Source of the DNA: Pseudomonas sp. MYb60
Lineage (GTDB): Bacteria > Pseudomonadota > Gammaproteobacteria > Pseudomonadales > Pseudomonadaceae
Assembly (NCBI RefSeq): GCF_002979555.1
Contig: NZ_PCOZ01000012.1
Location: 1-64,000 of the forward strand
Length of the DNA: 64,000 nucleotides
Direction: 5' to 3'
The notes beneath the pieces are model-generated. The model searched no databases, had not been told where the DNA came from, and worked only from the letters and a program-made list of their open reading frames with translations. A program made the position numbers and the translations under genes. Positions 8,980 through 19,116 of this stretch are shown piece after piece (the first letter of the stretch is position 1; each line of letters begins with the position of its first letter).

Positions 8980-10194
8980 TCACTCCTTGCTGGAAAGGGC
9001 AGGTACTTTGAAAACGTGCCGCAAATAGGCGACAAAATTCGGATCGGTGCAGTGGGTCTTGCCCGCTTCATCGGAAATCTTTGCGACGGGCTGGCCGTTG
9101 CAGGCAGTCATTTTAAGCACGATGCTCATCGGTTCCACACCCGGAATGTCGCAGGTCAGGTTGGTGCCGATGCCGAAGCTCACATTGATCCGGCCACGCA
9201 GCGCGCGGAAGATCTCCAGCGCCTTGGGCAGCGACAGGCTGTCGGAGAACACCAACGTCTTGCTCATCGGTTCGATGCCGAGCTTGTGATAGTGGGCGAT
9301 GGCTTTTTCCGCCCACTGCACCGGGTCGCCGGAATCGTGGCGCAGGCCATCGAACAGCTTGGCGAAGTACAGATCGAAGTCGCCGAGGAACGCGTCGGTG
9401 GTGATGCAGTCGGTCAGGGCAATGCCCAGCAGGCCACGGTATTCGCGGACCCAGCAATCGAGGGCGGCGATCTGGCTGTCGATCAGGCGCGGGCCGAGCT
9501 GCTGGTGGGCCATGATCCATTCGTGGGCCATGGTGCCCAGGGGTTTCATGTCCAGCTCGCGGGCCAGGTGCACGTTGCTGGTGCCGACGAAACGCCCGGG
9601 AAAGTCATGCTTGAGCACACTGACCACTTCTTCCTGTACCCGGTACGAGAAGCGCCGGCGCGTGCCGAAGTCAGCCACCTGCAGTTCGGACAGCTCATCG
9701 CTGCTGGCATTGGCCGTCAGCCAATCGAACTTGCGGTACAGCTGCTCGCGGGCCTGTTCGAGGATCACGCTCTGGTAGCGGTAGCGGTTGCGCACCTCGC
9801 TGACGATGGCCAGCATCGGCACCTCAAACAGGATCACATGCAACCACGGCCCGCGCAGGCGGATGAACAACTCGCCGTTCTCGATGCCGGTCTGCACGTA
9901 CCGCAGGTTGAAGCGGAACAGGCCGAGGAAGCGCAAAAAGTCCGGCTTCATGAAGCTGATACGCTCCAGGAAGCCCAGCTGGTCCGGGCTCAGGCTCAGT
10001 TCGGCGAGGCGTTCGATCTGGTAGCGGATTTCCGCCAGGTAGGGACGCAGGTCTTCACTGTTACGGCAACGAAACTCCCATTCAACTTCCACGTTCGGGT
10101 AGTTGTGCAGCACCGCCTGCATCATGGTCAGCTTGTAGAAGTCGGTGTCGAGCAGGTTCTGCACGATGCGATCGGCAAACACACTCTCGCTCAT
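8980..10194 (-). CDS. pncB: Nicotinate phosphoribosyltransferase
   Basis: A 404-residue enzyme that joins nicotinate to PRPP to give nicotinate mononucleotide, the entry step of NAD salvage. I chose the ATG at 10194 (MSESVFADRIVQN) because GGAGA precedes it; a longer in-frame reading to 10242 lacks family similarity. The PRPP/phosphate-binding segment RHDSGDPVQW and the GTMAHEW region with the conserved histidine are present. It is transcribed first in the pncB-nadE pair. Length is close to E. coli PncB. Confidence 0.95.
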   Translation of the reverse strand: MSESVFADRIVQNLLDTDFYKLTMMQAVLHNYPNVEVEWEFRCRNSEDLRPYLAEIRYQIERLAELSLSPDQLGFLERISFMKPDFLRFLGLFRFNLRYVQTGIENGELFIRLRGPWLHVILFEVPMLAIVSEVRNRYRYQSVILEQAREQLYRKFDWLTANASSDELSELQVADFGTRRRFSYRVQEEVVSVLKHDFPGRFVGTSNVHLARELDMKPLGTMAHEWIMAHQQLGPRLIDSQIAALDCWVREYRGLLGIALTDCITTDAFLGDFDLYFAKLFDGLRHDSGDPVQWAEKAIAHYHKLGIEPMSKTLVFSDSLSLPKALEIFRALRGRINVSFGIGTNLTCDIPGVEPMSIVLKMTACNGQPVAKISDEAGKTHCTDPNFVAYLRHVFKVPALSSKE

Positions 10195-10319
10195 AACGGG
10201 AATCTCCAGACGGGTCGGCGATGGGCGCCGGCCTTTACGCACAATTAAGGAAGGGGGCTAGTGGCGCATAGACCTGTGGGGTTTTGCCAGTGATTTTTTT
10301 CGGTAAGGCCACTGGCCTC

Positions 10320-10407
10320 ATCGGGGGCAAGCCCCCTCCCGCACTGACTGCATTCACACATTTGGACCGCTGAACACCGTAAAGGTGGGAGGGGGCTTGC
10401 CCCCGAT
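10320..10407. repeat. REPIN-like inverted pair (GGGGGC family)
   Basis: Inverted arms ATCGGGGGCAAGCCCCCTCC and GGAGGGGGCTTGCCCCCGAT enclose about 45 bases. It lies in the 229-base gap between pncB and the LysR gene and may help end LysR transcription. Confidence 0.85.
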
Positions 10408-10423
10408 AGCGTTATTCCAGGCG

Positions 10424-11314
10424 CTAAATAACCTGCTCCATCATCCATTTCACAAACTCCCGCACCTTGGGCACCTCTGCCGAATGCTCCGGGTACGCGA
10501 GGTAGTAGGCATCCTGACTCGGCATTGCATGCTGCCAGGGAATGACCAGCTTGCCGTCCGCCAGTTCCTCCTCGACCAGGAAACGCGGCAACAAGGCCAC
10601 GCCACACCCCACTTGCGCGGCACGAATGCACATGTAAAACGTATCGAAACGCGGCCCGTGGTAGCTGTGCTCGGTCTGGAGGCCCTGGTCGGCGAACCAG
10701 TCGTGCCAGCCCTGGGGGCGCGAGGCATTTTGCAGCAGCACCAGTTCGCTCAGTTGGGTGGGGTCGGTAAAAGGCCTTGCCGGCAGGCTTTCCGGCGCAC
10801 ACACCGGCACAAGCTCTTCGCTGAACAGCTTCAGGCTTTCGGTGCCCGGGCGTGAGCCCTGGCCGAAGTAGAAGGCCATGTCGGCCTTGCCTTGCAGCAA
10901 TTCGTCCGGCTCCTGTTCGTTGCACAGGTCCAGGTGAATGTGCGGGTGACGCAACCGCCAGCCCTTGAGGCGCGGCACCAGCCAGCGCGCGCCGAAAGTG
11001 TAGGGCGTGGACACCCGCAGTACTTCGGTCTCGCCGCCGTAGGAGCGCAGGTAGTGGGTGGACATCTCCACCTGGGTGAGGATTTTTCTCACTTCCACCA
11101 GGTACAGATCCCCCGCCGGGGTCATCTGCAAGCGACGACGCACGCGGCGGAACAGCAGGTGTTGCAGCAATTCCTCGAGCTGCGCCACCTGCTTGCTCAC
11201 GGCGCTCTGGGTGAGGTTCAGCTCCTCGGCGGCACGGGTGAAGCTCAGGTGCCGGGTGGCGGCTTCGAAACACTGCAGGGCAGTGATCGAGGGCAAATGT
11301 CTTTTGTTCAGCAC
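10424..11314 (-). CDS. LysR-family regulator (GcvA-like), divergent from amaB
   Basis: A 296-residue protein read from the GTG at 11314, which follows AAGAGG; upstream in-frame residues do not look like protein. Residues 1-65 hold the LysR winged helix-turn-helix (HLSFTRAAEELNLTQSAVSK, of the GcvA type). Residues 90-296 form the effector-binding domain. It is divergent from amaB-amaA, so it probably controls pipecolate/lysine breakdown and itself. The inducer is unknown; a lysine-pathway intermediate such as pipecolate is an inference. Confidence 0.85.
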   Translation of the reverse strand: MLNKRHLPSITALQCFEAATRHLSFTRAAEELNLTQSAVSKQVAQLEELLQHLLFRRVRRRLQMTPAGDLYLVEVRKILTQVEMSTHYLRSYGGETEVLRVSTPYTFGARWLVPRLKGWRLRHPHIHLDLCNEQEPDELLQGKADMAFYFGQGSRPGTESLKLFSEELVPVCAPESLPARPFTDPTQLSELVLLQNASRPQGWHDWFADQGLQTEHSYHGPRFDTFYMCIRAAQVGCGVALLPRFLVEEELADGKLVIPWQHAMPSQDAYYLAYPEHSAEVPKVREFVKWMMEQVI

Positions 11315-11327
11315 GGCGTGCCTCTTC

Positions 11328-11343
11328 TTATGCTTTGCATGAA
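11328..11343. promoter_or_regulatory. Candidate LysR operator
   Basis: TTATGCTTTGCATGAA contains the dyad ATGC-TTT-GCAT. It sits 14 bases upstream of the LysR start within the 155-base divergent region, where an autoregulatory LysR site would be expected. Confidence 0.35.
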
Positions 11344-11469
11344 TAAACGGAATGATATCTCGCCTAATCGTCGTTTGTTGGCAAGTCTCGGGCCAGCTAC
11401 AAATAAGGCCTGGATCGCCGCGTGTGCAGCGGCGCGAATTTTTGATGTTGCAGATTGAAGGAGTGACCC

Positions 11470-12960
11470 ATGGTTGCCGCATTGCTTGATCGTCTCGGGG
11501 TAGACCCGGCGCTGTACCAGGCGGGGAAAAACCCTGTGCATTCGCCCATCGATGGCAGCCGCATCGGCAGCGTGCACTGGGAAGGTGCCGCCGAGGTCGA
11601 GCAACAGGTCAGTCGCGCCGAGCATGCATTCGAGGCCTGGCGCAACGTGCCGGCCCCGCGCCGTGGTGAGCTGGTGCGCCAGTTCGGCGACGTGCTGCGC
11701 CAATACAAGGCCGACCTGGGCGAATTGGTGTCGTGGGAAGCGGGCAAGATCACCCAGGAAGGCCTGGGGGAAGTGCAGGAGATGATCGACATCTGCGACT
11801 TCGCCGTCGGCCTGTCGCGCCAGCTCTACGGCTTGACCATCGCCTCCGAGCGCCCCGGCCATCACATGCGTGAAACCTGGCACCCGCTGGGCGTGGTGGG
11901 CGTCATCAGTGCCTTCAACTTCCCGGTCGCGGTGTGGGCGTGGAACACCGCCCTGGCCCTGGTGTGCGGCAATGCCGTGATCTGGAAACCCTCGGAAAAA
12001 ACCCCGCTGACCGCCCTGGCCTGCCAGGCGCTGTTCGAGCGCGTGGTGAAGAATTTCAGCGATGCGCCGCCGTACCTCAGCCAAGTGATCATCGGTGGTC
12101 GCGACGCTGGCGCCGCGCTGGTGGATGACCCGCGCGTGGCCCTGATCAGCGCCACTGGCAGCACCCGCATGGGCCGTGAAGTGGCACCGAAAGTCGCCGC
12201 GCGGTTTGCCCGCAGCATTCTCGAACTGGGCGGCAACAACGCGATGATCCTCGGCCCGAGCGCCGACCTGGACATGGCCGTCCGCGCCATCCTGTTCAGT
12301 GCGGTGGGCACCGCCGGCCAGCGTTGCACCACCCTGCGCCGGCTGATCGCCCATGAGTCGGTGAAGGCGGAAATCGTCACCCGCCTGAAGGCAGCCTATT
12401 CCAACGTGCGTATCGGCCACCCGCTGGAAGGCAACCTGATCGGCCCGCTGATCGACAAGCAGGGCTTCGAAAATATGCAGGACGCCCTGGAGCAGGCCCT
12501 GAGCGAGGGCGGCAAGGTGTTCGGCGGCAAGCGCCAGTTGGAGGAACAATTCCCGAATGCTTACTACGTATCGCCGGCCATCGTCGAAATGCCCGAGCAA
12601 AGCGACGTGGTCTGCACCGAAACCTTCGCGCCGATCCTCTACGTGGTCGGCTACACCGACTTCACCGAGGCCCTGCGCCTGAACAACGCCGTGCCCCAGG
12701 GCCTGTCGTCGTGCATCTTCACCACCGATGTGCGCGAAGCCGAGCAGTTCATGTCGGCAGTGGGCAGTGACTGCGGCATCGCCAACGTCAACATCGGCCC
12801 TAGCGGTGCGGAAATCGGCGGCGCGTTTGGTGGCGAGAAAGAGACCGGCGGTGGACGTGAGTCGGGATCGGATGCGTGGCGCGGGTACATGCGCCGCCAG
12901 ACCAATACCGTGAACTACTCGCTGGAATTGCCGCTGGCGCAGGGCATCACCTTCGACTAG
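11470..12960 (+). CDS. amaB: L-aminoadipate semialdehyde / piperideine-6-carboxylate dehydrogenase
   Basis: A 496-residue NAD(P)-dependent aldehyde dehydrogenase of the ALDH7 (antiquitin) type. It oxidises alpha-aminoadipate semialdehyde, in equilibrium with piperideine-6-carboxylate, to alpha-aminoadipate. The Rossmann signature ATGSTRMGREVA, the general base Glu in LELGGNNAMIL and the nucleophile Cys in TAGQRCTTLRR are all present. The start follows AAGGAG. It is paired with amaA downstream, the same pair that degrades L-pipecolate derived from D-lysine in P. putida. Cytoplasmic. Confidence 0.92.
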   Translation: MVAALLDRLGVDPALYQAGKNPVHSPIDGSRIGSVHWEGAAEVEQQVSRAEHAFEAWRNVPAPRRGELVRQFGDVLRQYKADLGELVSWEAGKITQEGLGEVQEMIDICDFAVGLSRQLYGLTIASERPGHHMRETWHPLGVVGVISAFNFPVAVWAWNTALALVCGNAVIWKPSEKTPLTALACQALFERVVKNFSDAPPYLSQVIIGGRDAGAALVDDPRVALISATGSTRMGREVAPKVAARFARSILELGGNNAMILGPSADLDMAVRAILFSAVGTAGQRCTTLRRLIAHESVKAEIVTRLKAAYSNVRIGHPLEGNLIGPLIDKQGFENMQDALEQALSEGGKVFGGKRQLEEQFPNAYYVSPAIVEMPEQSDVVCTETFAPILYVVGYTDFTEALRLNNAVPQGLSSCIFTTDVREAEQFMSAVGSDCGIANVNIGPSGAEIGGAFGGEKETGGGRESGSDAWRGYMRRQTNTVNYSLELPLAQGITFD

Positions 12961-12963
12961 CCC

Positions 12964-12995
12964 AATATGGGAGGGGGCTTGCCCCCTCCCATATT
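12964..12995. repeat. Perfect REP hairpin between amaB and amaA
   Basis: AATATGGGAGGGGGC and its exact complement form a 15-base stem around TT, starting 3 bases after the amaB stop. It could act as a transcript stabiliser or partial terminator. Confidence 0.8.
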
Positions 12996-13050
12996 TGACC
13001 TCATTTGCAGTTCAAAATAGTTGCTTGTTGGGTCTCACCGGAGTCTGGCA

Positions 13051-14334
13051 ATGGCATTACGCGAAACATGTTTGTGGGAGTACCTTACCCCCAGCCGGCC
13101 GGATCACGCCGCGCTCGAGGGCGAGGTCAAGGTGGACGTGTGCGTGATCGGCGCTGGCATCACCGGTTTGTCAGCAGCCATTCACTTGCTGGAACAGGGC
13201 AAAAGCGTCGCCGTGCTGGAGGCCCATCGCACGGGTCACGGTGGTTCGGGGCGTAATGTGGGGCTGGTGAATGCCGGCCTGTGGATACCCCCGGACGAGA
13301 TCGAAGCCGGTTTCGGCGAAGCGGTCGGCAGTCAGCTCAACCGCATGCTGGGGGCGGCACCGTCGCTGGTGTTCAGCCTGATCGATAAATACAACATCGA
13401 TTGCCAACTGCGCCGCGAAGGCACCTTGCACATGGCGCACAACGCCCGGGGCGAGGCGGACTTGCGCAGTCGTGAAGAACAATGGAAACGCCGCGGCGCC
13501 CCGGTGGAATTGCTCACAGGCCAGGCCTGCGAGCAAGCCACGGGAACCCGGAAAATTGCCGCCGCCTTGCTGGATCGGCGTGCTGGCACCTTGAACCCGA
13601 TGGCCTACACCAGCGGTTTGGCAACTGCCGCCGTGGGCTTGGGCGGGCAACTGTTCGATCATTCACCGGTCACGCAACTGGAGCGGCAAGGCGCGCAATG
13701 GTCGGTGCAAACCGCCCGAGGATCGGTGCAGGCCGCGCAAGTAGTGATCGCCTCCAACGCCTACACCGAAGGCGAGTGGACCGAGCTGCGGCGTAATTTT
13801 TTCCCCGGTTATTACTACCAGGTCGCGTCGGCGCCGTTGACCGACGTCGCCGCCGAAAAAATCCTGCCCGGCGGCCAGGGATCCTGGGATACGCGCCAGG
13901 TCTTGAGCAGCATTCGCCGCGACGCCGAGGGTCGCCTGTTGCTCGGCAGCCTGGGCAACGGCAACCAGAAACCAGCATGGTTTCTGAAGGCGTGGGCCGA
14001 TCGGGTGCAGCAACACTACTTCCCGTATCTCAAATCGGTGCAGTGGGAGTACACCTGGACCGGCTGCATCGCCTTCACCCCGGACCACCTGATGCGCCTG
14101 TTCGAACCGGCACCGGGCGTGGTGGCAGTAACGGGGTATAACGGGCGCGGCGTCACCACCGGCAGCGTCGTCGGCAAGGCCTTCGCCGACTATCTGTGTC
14201 ACCAGAATCCCCAGGCGTTGCCTATTCCGTTCGCCCCGATGCAGCCCCTGGCAGGGGTGGGTCTGCGCAGTTGTCTGTATGAAGCTGGATTCTCGCTGTA
14301 TCACGCGGGCCAATGCTTGCGGATCGTGATCTGA
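13051..14334 (+). CDS. amaA: FAD-dependent L-pipecolate oxidase
   Basis: A 427-residue DAO-type flavoprotein. It oxidises L-pipecolate to piperideine-6-carboxylate, the substrate of the upstream amaB product. The ATG at 13051 is preceded by GGAG at 8 bases. The FAD-binding dinucleotide fold is near residue 30 (DVCVIGAGITGLSAAIHL) followed by GHGGSGRNVG. The C-terminal segment AVTGYNGRGVTTGS is the second FAD contact typical of this family. Assignment rests on family resemblance plus the amaB neighbour. Electrons probably go to oxygen or the respiratory chain. Confidence 0.85.
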   Translation: MALRETCLWEYLTPSRPDHAALEGEVKVDVCVIGAGITGLSAAIHLLEQGKSVAVLEAHRTGHGGSGRNVGLVNAGLWIPPDEIEAGFGEAVGSQLNRMLGAAPSLVFSLIDKYNIDCQLRREGTLHMAHNARGEADLRSREEQWKRRGAPVELLTGQACEQATGTRKIAAALLDRRAGTLNPMAYTSGLATAAVGLGGQLFDHSPVTQLERQGAQWSVQTARGSVQAAQVVIASNAYTEGEWTELRRNFFPGYYYQVASAPLTDVAAEKILPGGQGSWDTRQVLSSIRRDAEGRLLLGSLGNGNQKPAWFLKAWADRVQQHYFPYLKSVQWEYTWTGCIAFTPDHLMRLFEPAPGVVAVTGYNGRGVTTGSVVGKAFADYLCHQNPQALPIPFAPMQPLAGVGLRSCLYEAGFSLYHAGQCLRIVI

Positions 14335-14411
14335 TCAGCGAAATACTGCTCAAAAGCCGGCATTTTCTTAGCAGGCTACTAATCTGTATTGGTGCAAGTC
14401 GTAGCAATCTC

Positions 14412-14426
14412 GCACTGTAAATGTGC
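14412..14426. promoter_or_regulatory. NtrC-type enhancer site upstream of livJ
   Basis: GCACTGTAAATGTGC has the GCAC-N7-GTGC form of classical NtrC sites. It lies about 200 bases upstream of the sigma-54 element at 14624, a usual enhancer distance. The remaining 374-base gap between amaA and livJ holds no gene I can support. Confidence 0.5.
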
Positions 14427-14623
14427 AGTTCCGTTACGTCGTCTGTTACAGCTGTAGGAACTGTCGTTTATAGGCTTGGTTGCAGGTGCGACCTGCCAGG
14501 GTTGTACTTTTTTGCTCTTTGGGTTGCACCTGTTGATGCTGGCGGGTTGCACGTCCCGACGAGCGGCGCGCAAGCGCCTGTAAACACAATGACACCGTGT
14601 CTTTTTGAAGAATAAAAACCTAA

Positions 14624-14639
14624 TGGCACGCGCTTTGCT
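14624..14639 (+). promoter_or_regulatory. Consensus sigma-54 promoter of livJ
   Basis: TGGCACGCGCTTTGCT matches the RpoN consensus TGGCACG-N4-TTGCW at every defined base. It lies 70 bases before the livJ start, leaving room for a transcription start near 14650. Confidence 0.8.
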
Positions 14640-14708
14640 CTGAGCTTTCAGTGAAAAGTTTGAATGCAAGTCGTCGTGCCTAAAATCAAAAATATCGGAG
14701 CACCACTC

Positions 14709-15845
14709 ATGTCCCAGACGTTTTACAAGAAAGGTTTTCTGGCCCTCGCCGTTGCAGCGGCGCTGGGTGTTTCTACGTTTGTTCAAGCTGATGTGAAGAT
14801 CGGCGTCGCGGGGCCCATGACGGGCGCCAACGCCGCTTTCGGTGAGCAGTACATGAAGGGTGCCCAGGCGGCGGCCGATACCATCAACAAGGCCGGCGGC
14901 ATCAACGGCGAGAAAATCGTGCTGGTGGCCGGCGACGACGCGTGTGAGCCCAAGCAGGCCGTGGCCGTGGCCAACCGTCTGGCTGACCAGGACAAAGTCA
15001 TCGGCGTGGTTGGGCACTTCTGCTCCTCCAACACCATCCCGGCGTCCGAGGTGTATGACGAAGCGGGCATCATCGCTATCACCCCAGGCTCCACCAACCC
15101 ACAAGTCACCGAACGCGGCCTCGGCGCCATGTTCCGTATGTGCGGGCGTGACGACCAGCAGGGCATTGTGGCCGGCGACTACATCGTCGATGTGCTCAAG
15201 GGCAAGAAAGTCGCGGTCATCAACGACAAGGACACCTACGGCAAAGGCCTGGCCGATGCCACCGCTGCCCAGTTGACCAAACGCGGCGTCAAGCCGGTGC
15301 TGGAAGAAGGCCTGACCCGCGGCGAGAAAGACTTCAGCGCCCTGGTCACCAAGATCCGTTCCATGGGCGCTGACGTCGTGTACTTCGGCGGCCTGCACCC
15401 GGAAGCCGGTCCACTGGTTCGCCAGATCCGTGAAGCCGGTCTGAAAGACGTCAAGTTCATGTCCGACGACGGCGTCGTGACCGACGAGTTGGTGGCCACC
15501 GCTGGCGGCGCGCAATACGTCGACGGCGTGTACATGACCTTCGGCGCCGACCCGCGCCTGCTGCCAGACAGCAAGGCTGTGGTGGAAGAGTTCCGTAAGA
15601 ATGGTACCGAGCCTGAAGGCTACACCCTCTACGCCTACGCATCGGTCCAGGCCCTGGCCGCCGGTTTCAACGGTGCCAAGTCCAACAAGGGCGAAGATGC
15701 GGCCAAGTGGCTCAAGGCTAATCCGGTAAAAACCGTCATGGGCGAAAAAGCCTGGGATTCGAAGGGTGACCTGAAGATCTCCGACTACGTGGTTTACCAG
15801 TGGGATAAAGACGGCAAATACCACCAGTTGGAAAAACAGAAGTAA
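14709..15845 (+). CDS. livJ: Periplasmic amino-acid-binding protein of a HAAT ABC transporter
   Basis: A 378-residue precursor. The signal peptide (about 1-26, ending STFVQA) is followed by DVKIGVAGPMTG, the typical start of a type I branched-chain amino-acid-binding protein. CGEGG-type features of the Leu/Ile/Val family are visible in GDDACEPKQAVAVANRL and GHFCSSNTIPASEVY. The ATG at 14709 follows CGGAG. Its sequence differs from BraC of P. aeruginosa as I recall it, so the substrate may not be leucine/isoleucine/valine. It precedes livHMGF with a REPIN in between. A consensus sigma-54 promoter suggests induction under nitrogen limitation. Confidence 0.9.
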   Translation: MSQTFYKKGFLALAVAAALGVSTFVQADVKIGVAGPMTGANAAFGEQYMKGAQAAADTINKAGGINGEKIVLVAGDDACEPKQAVAVANRLADQDKVIGVVGHFCSSNTIPASEVYDEAGIIAITPGSTNPQVTERGLGAMFRMCGRDDQQGIVAGDYIVDVLKGKKVAVINDKDTYGKGLADATAAQLTKRGVKPVLEEGLTRGEKDFSALVTKIRSMGADVVYFGGLHPEAGPLVRQIREAGLKDVKFMSDDGVVTDELVATAGGAQYVDGVYMTFGADPRLLPDSKAVVEEFRKNGTEPEGYTLYAYASVQALAAGFNGAKSNKGEDAAKWLKANPVKTVMGEKAWDSKGDLKISDYVVYQWDKDGKYHQLEKQK

Positions 15846-15866
15846 TCCGAACTGACTGCGTCACCC

Positions 15867-15966
15867 TGTAGGAGCGAGCTTGCTCGCGAAGAACGTCAAC
15901 GATGGCCCGGACATCCAGAATGCCCGCGTCGCTCTCCGGTTTTTCGCGAGCAAGCTCGCTCCTACA
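15867..15966. repeat. REPIN, second family, between livJ and livH
   Basis: Exact inverted arms of 24 bases, beginning TGTAGGAGCGAGCTTGCTCG, bound a 100-base element. The single transcript could fold here, separating livJ from the membrane genes. The gap holds no gene. Confidence 0.9.
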
Positions 15967-16049
15967 AGGGGTATCGCCGAGCCTCTGTTTTCCTCCAGAA
16001 GCGCCGCACACCCACAGGTGTGCAGGTGCTCACCGCGTGAGATTGCGTT

Positions 16050-16964
<915 letters not shown>

Positions 16965-16966
16965 AC

Positions 16967-18244
16967 ATGTCTGCTGCCAAACCCATCGATATCAAGAAAA
17001 GTGTGATCGACACGATCCTTGCCGGGTTGATTTCCCTGGTCGTGTTCGGCCCGATCGTCGGCGTAGTCCTCGACGGCTACACCTTCAACCTGGAACCGGC
17101 CCGCGTGGCCACGCTGGTGGCCATCGTGATGGTCGGCCGCTTCGCCATGAGCCTGTTCCTGCAAACCCCCAAGGGCGTGAAAATCCTCCAGGGCTTCGAG
17201 AGCAGCGGCTCTGGCGTGCACGTGCTGGCGCCGGACTACAAGTCGCGGCTGCGCTGGATCATCCCGGCGTTGATCGTGATCGCCATCGTGTTTCCGATCT
17301 TTGCCAACAAGTACCTGCTCACCGTGGTGATCCTCGGGCTCATCTACGTATTGCTGGGCCTGGGGTTGAACATCGTGGTCGGCCTGGCGGGCCTGCTCGA
17401 CCTGGGTTACGTGGCGTTCTACGCCATCGGTGCCTACGGCCTGGCGCTGGGTTATCAATACCTCGGCCTGGGCTTCTGGACGGTCCTGCCACTGGCGGCG
17501 ATCGCGGCGGCATTGGCGGGGTGCATACTCGGGTTCCCGGTGTTGCGAATGCACGGCGACTACCTCGCCATCGTGACCCTGGGCTTCGGCGAAATCATCC
17601 GTCTGGTGCTCAACAACTGGCTGTCGTTCACCGGTGGCCCCAACGGCATGCCGGTGCCATCGCCGACGTTCCTGGGCCTGGAGTTCGGGCGCAGGGCCAA
17701 GGACGGCGGGGTTCCGTTTCACGAGTTCTTTGGCATCGATTACAACCCCAATATCAAGTTCATGTTCATCTACATCGTGCTGTTCCTGGTGGTATTGGCC
17801 GTGCTCTACATCAAGCACCGCCTGACGCGCATGCCGGTCGGCCGCGCCTGGGAAGCGTTGCGCGAAGATGAAATCGCCTGTCGTTCGATGGGCCTGAACC
17901 ACGTGCTGGTCAAGCTCTCGGCGTTCACCATCGGCGCATCGACGGCGGGTCTGGCCGGGGTGTTCTTCGCCAGCTACCAGGGCTTCGTCAACCCGTCCTC
18001 GTTCACCTTCTTCGAGTCGGCGCTGATCCTGGCCATCGTGGTACTCGGCGGCATGGGCTCGACAGTCGGTGTGGTGATCGCGGCGTTCGTATTGACCGTT
18101 GCGCCAGAGTTGCTACGCAGTTTCTCCGAATACCGCGTGCTGCTGTTTGGCGTGCTGATGGTGGTGATGATGATCTGGCGACCGCGCGGGTTGATCCGCA
18201 TCAGCCGTGCCGGTGTCGTGCCACGTAAGGGGGTAGCGCCATGA
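16967..18244 (+). CDS. livM: HAAT ABC transporter permease LivM
   Basis: A 425-residue inner-membrane protein. It has the N-terminal extra domain of LivM (DUF3382-like, about 1-100) and then the permease core with GLNIVVGLAGLLDLGYVAFY. The stop overlaps livG by ATGA, so translation is coupled. It is the second channel subunit. Confidence 0.93.
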   Translation: MSAAKPIDIKKSVIDTILAGLISLVVFGPIVGVVLDGYTFNLEPARVATLVAIVMVGRFAMSLFLQTPKGVKILQGFESSGSGVHVLAPDYKSRLRWIIPALIVIAIVFPIFANKYLLTVVILGLIYVLLGLGLNIVVGLAGLLDLGYVAFYAIGAYGLALGYQYLGLGFWTVLPLAAIAAALAGCILGFPVLRMHGDYLAIVTLGFGEIIRLVLNNWLSFTGGPNGMPVPSPTFLGLEFGRRAKDGGVPFHEFFGIDYNPNIKFMFIYIVLFLVVLAVLYIKHRLTRMPVGRAWEALREDEIACRSMGLNHVLVKLSAFTIGASTAGLAGVFFASYQGFVNPSSFTFFESALILAIVVLGGMGSTVGVVIAAFVLTVAPELLRSFSEYRVLLFGVLMVVMMIWRPRGLIRISRAGVVPRKGVAP

Positions 18245-19116
18245 GCAAGGAAGTCGTCCTCAGCGTGGAACATTTGATGATGCACTTCGGTGGCATCAAG
18301 GCCTTGAGCGATGTGAGCCTCAAGGTCGAACGCAACTCGATCTTCGCCCTGATCGGCCCCAACGGTGCCGGCAAGACCACGGTGTTCAACTGCCTCACCG
18401 GTTTCTACAAAGCCAGCGGCGGCAAGATCGAACTCAACGTGCGTGGCAAGCAGACCAACGTGATCCAGTTACTGGGCGAGCGTTTTCAGGCCACTGACTT
18501 TGTGTCGCCGAAAAGCTTTTTCAGCCGTGTTTACTACAAGATGTTCGGCGGCACTCACCTGGTGAACCGTGCCGGCCTGGCCCGGACCTTCCAGAACATT
18601 CGCCTGTTCAAGGAAATGTCCGTGGTCGAAAACCTGCTGGTGGCCCAGCACATGTGGGTCAACCGCAACATGCTCGCGGGCATCCTCAACACCAAGGGCT
18701 ACCGCCAGGCCGAAAGCGACGCCCTCGACCACGCCTTCTACTGGCTGGAAGTGGTGGACCTGGTGGACTGCGCCAACCGCCTCGCTGGCGAACTGTCCTA
18801 CGGCCAGCAGCGCCGCCTGGAAATCGCCCGTGCCATGTGCACGCGGCCGCAGATTATCTGCCTGGATGAACCGGCTGCCGGTCTCAACCCCCAGGAAACC
18901 GAAGCCCTCAGCGCGATGATTCGCCTGTTGCGCGACGAACACGACCTCACGGTGGTGCTGATCGAACACGACATGGGCATGGTGATGAGTATTTCCGACC
19001 ACATCGTGGTGCTCGACCACGGCAACGTGATCGCCGAAGGCGGGCCGGACGCGATCCGCAACGACCCTAAAGTGATTGCCGCCTACCTGGGCGCTGACGA
19101 AGAGGAGCTGGTATGA
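18241..19116 (+). CDS. livG: HAAT ABC transporter ATPase LivG
   Basis: A 291-residue ATPase. Walker A is GPNGAGKTTVF near residue 40, the signature is LSYGQQRRLEIARAM, and Walker B is IICLDEPAAGLNP followed by the switch His in LIEHDM. The roughly 50-residue insertion between Walker A and the Q-loop is typical of LivG/BraF. It overlaps livF by ATGA. Confidence 0.93.
   Translation: MSKEVVLSVEHLMMHFGGIKALSDVSLKVERNSIFALIGPNGAGKTTVFNCLTGFYKASGGKIELNVRGKQTNVIQLLGERFQATDFVSPKSFFSRVYYKMFGGTHLVNRAGLARTFQNIRLFKEMSVVENLLVAQHMWVNRNMLAGILNTKGYRQAESDALDHAFYWLEVVDLVDCANRLAGELSYGQQRRLEIARAMCTRPQIICLDEPAAGLNPQETEALSAMIRLLRDEHDLTVVLIEHDMGMVMSISDHIVVLDHGNVIAEGGPDAIRNDPKVIAAYLGADEEELV

Noticed and set aside
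8470..10248. 592-codon plus-strand ORF opposite nadE and pncB
   Set aside because: Spans two clearly coding minus-strand genes; its composition is that of a reverse-frame shadow.
10320..10407. CRISPR array
   Set aside because: The repeats are single inverted pairs scattered between genes, without regular spacers.
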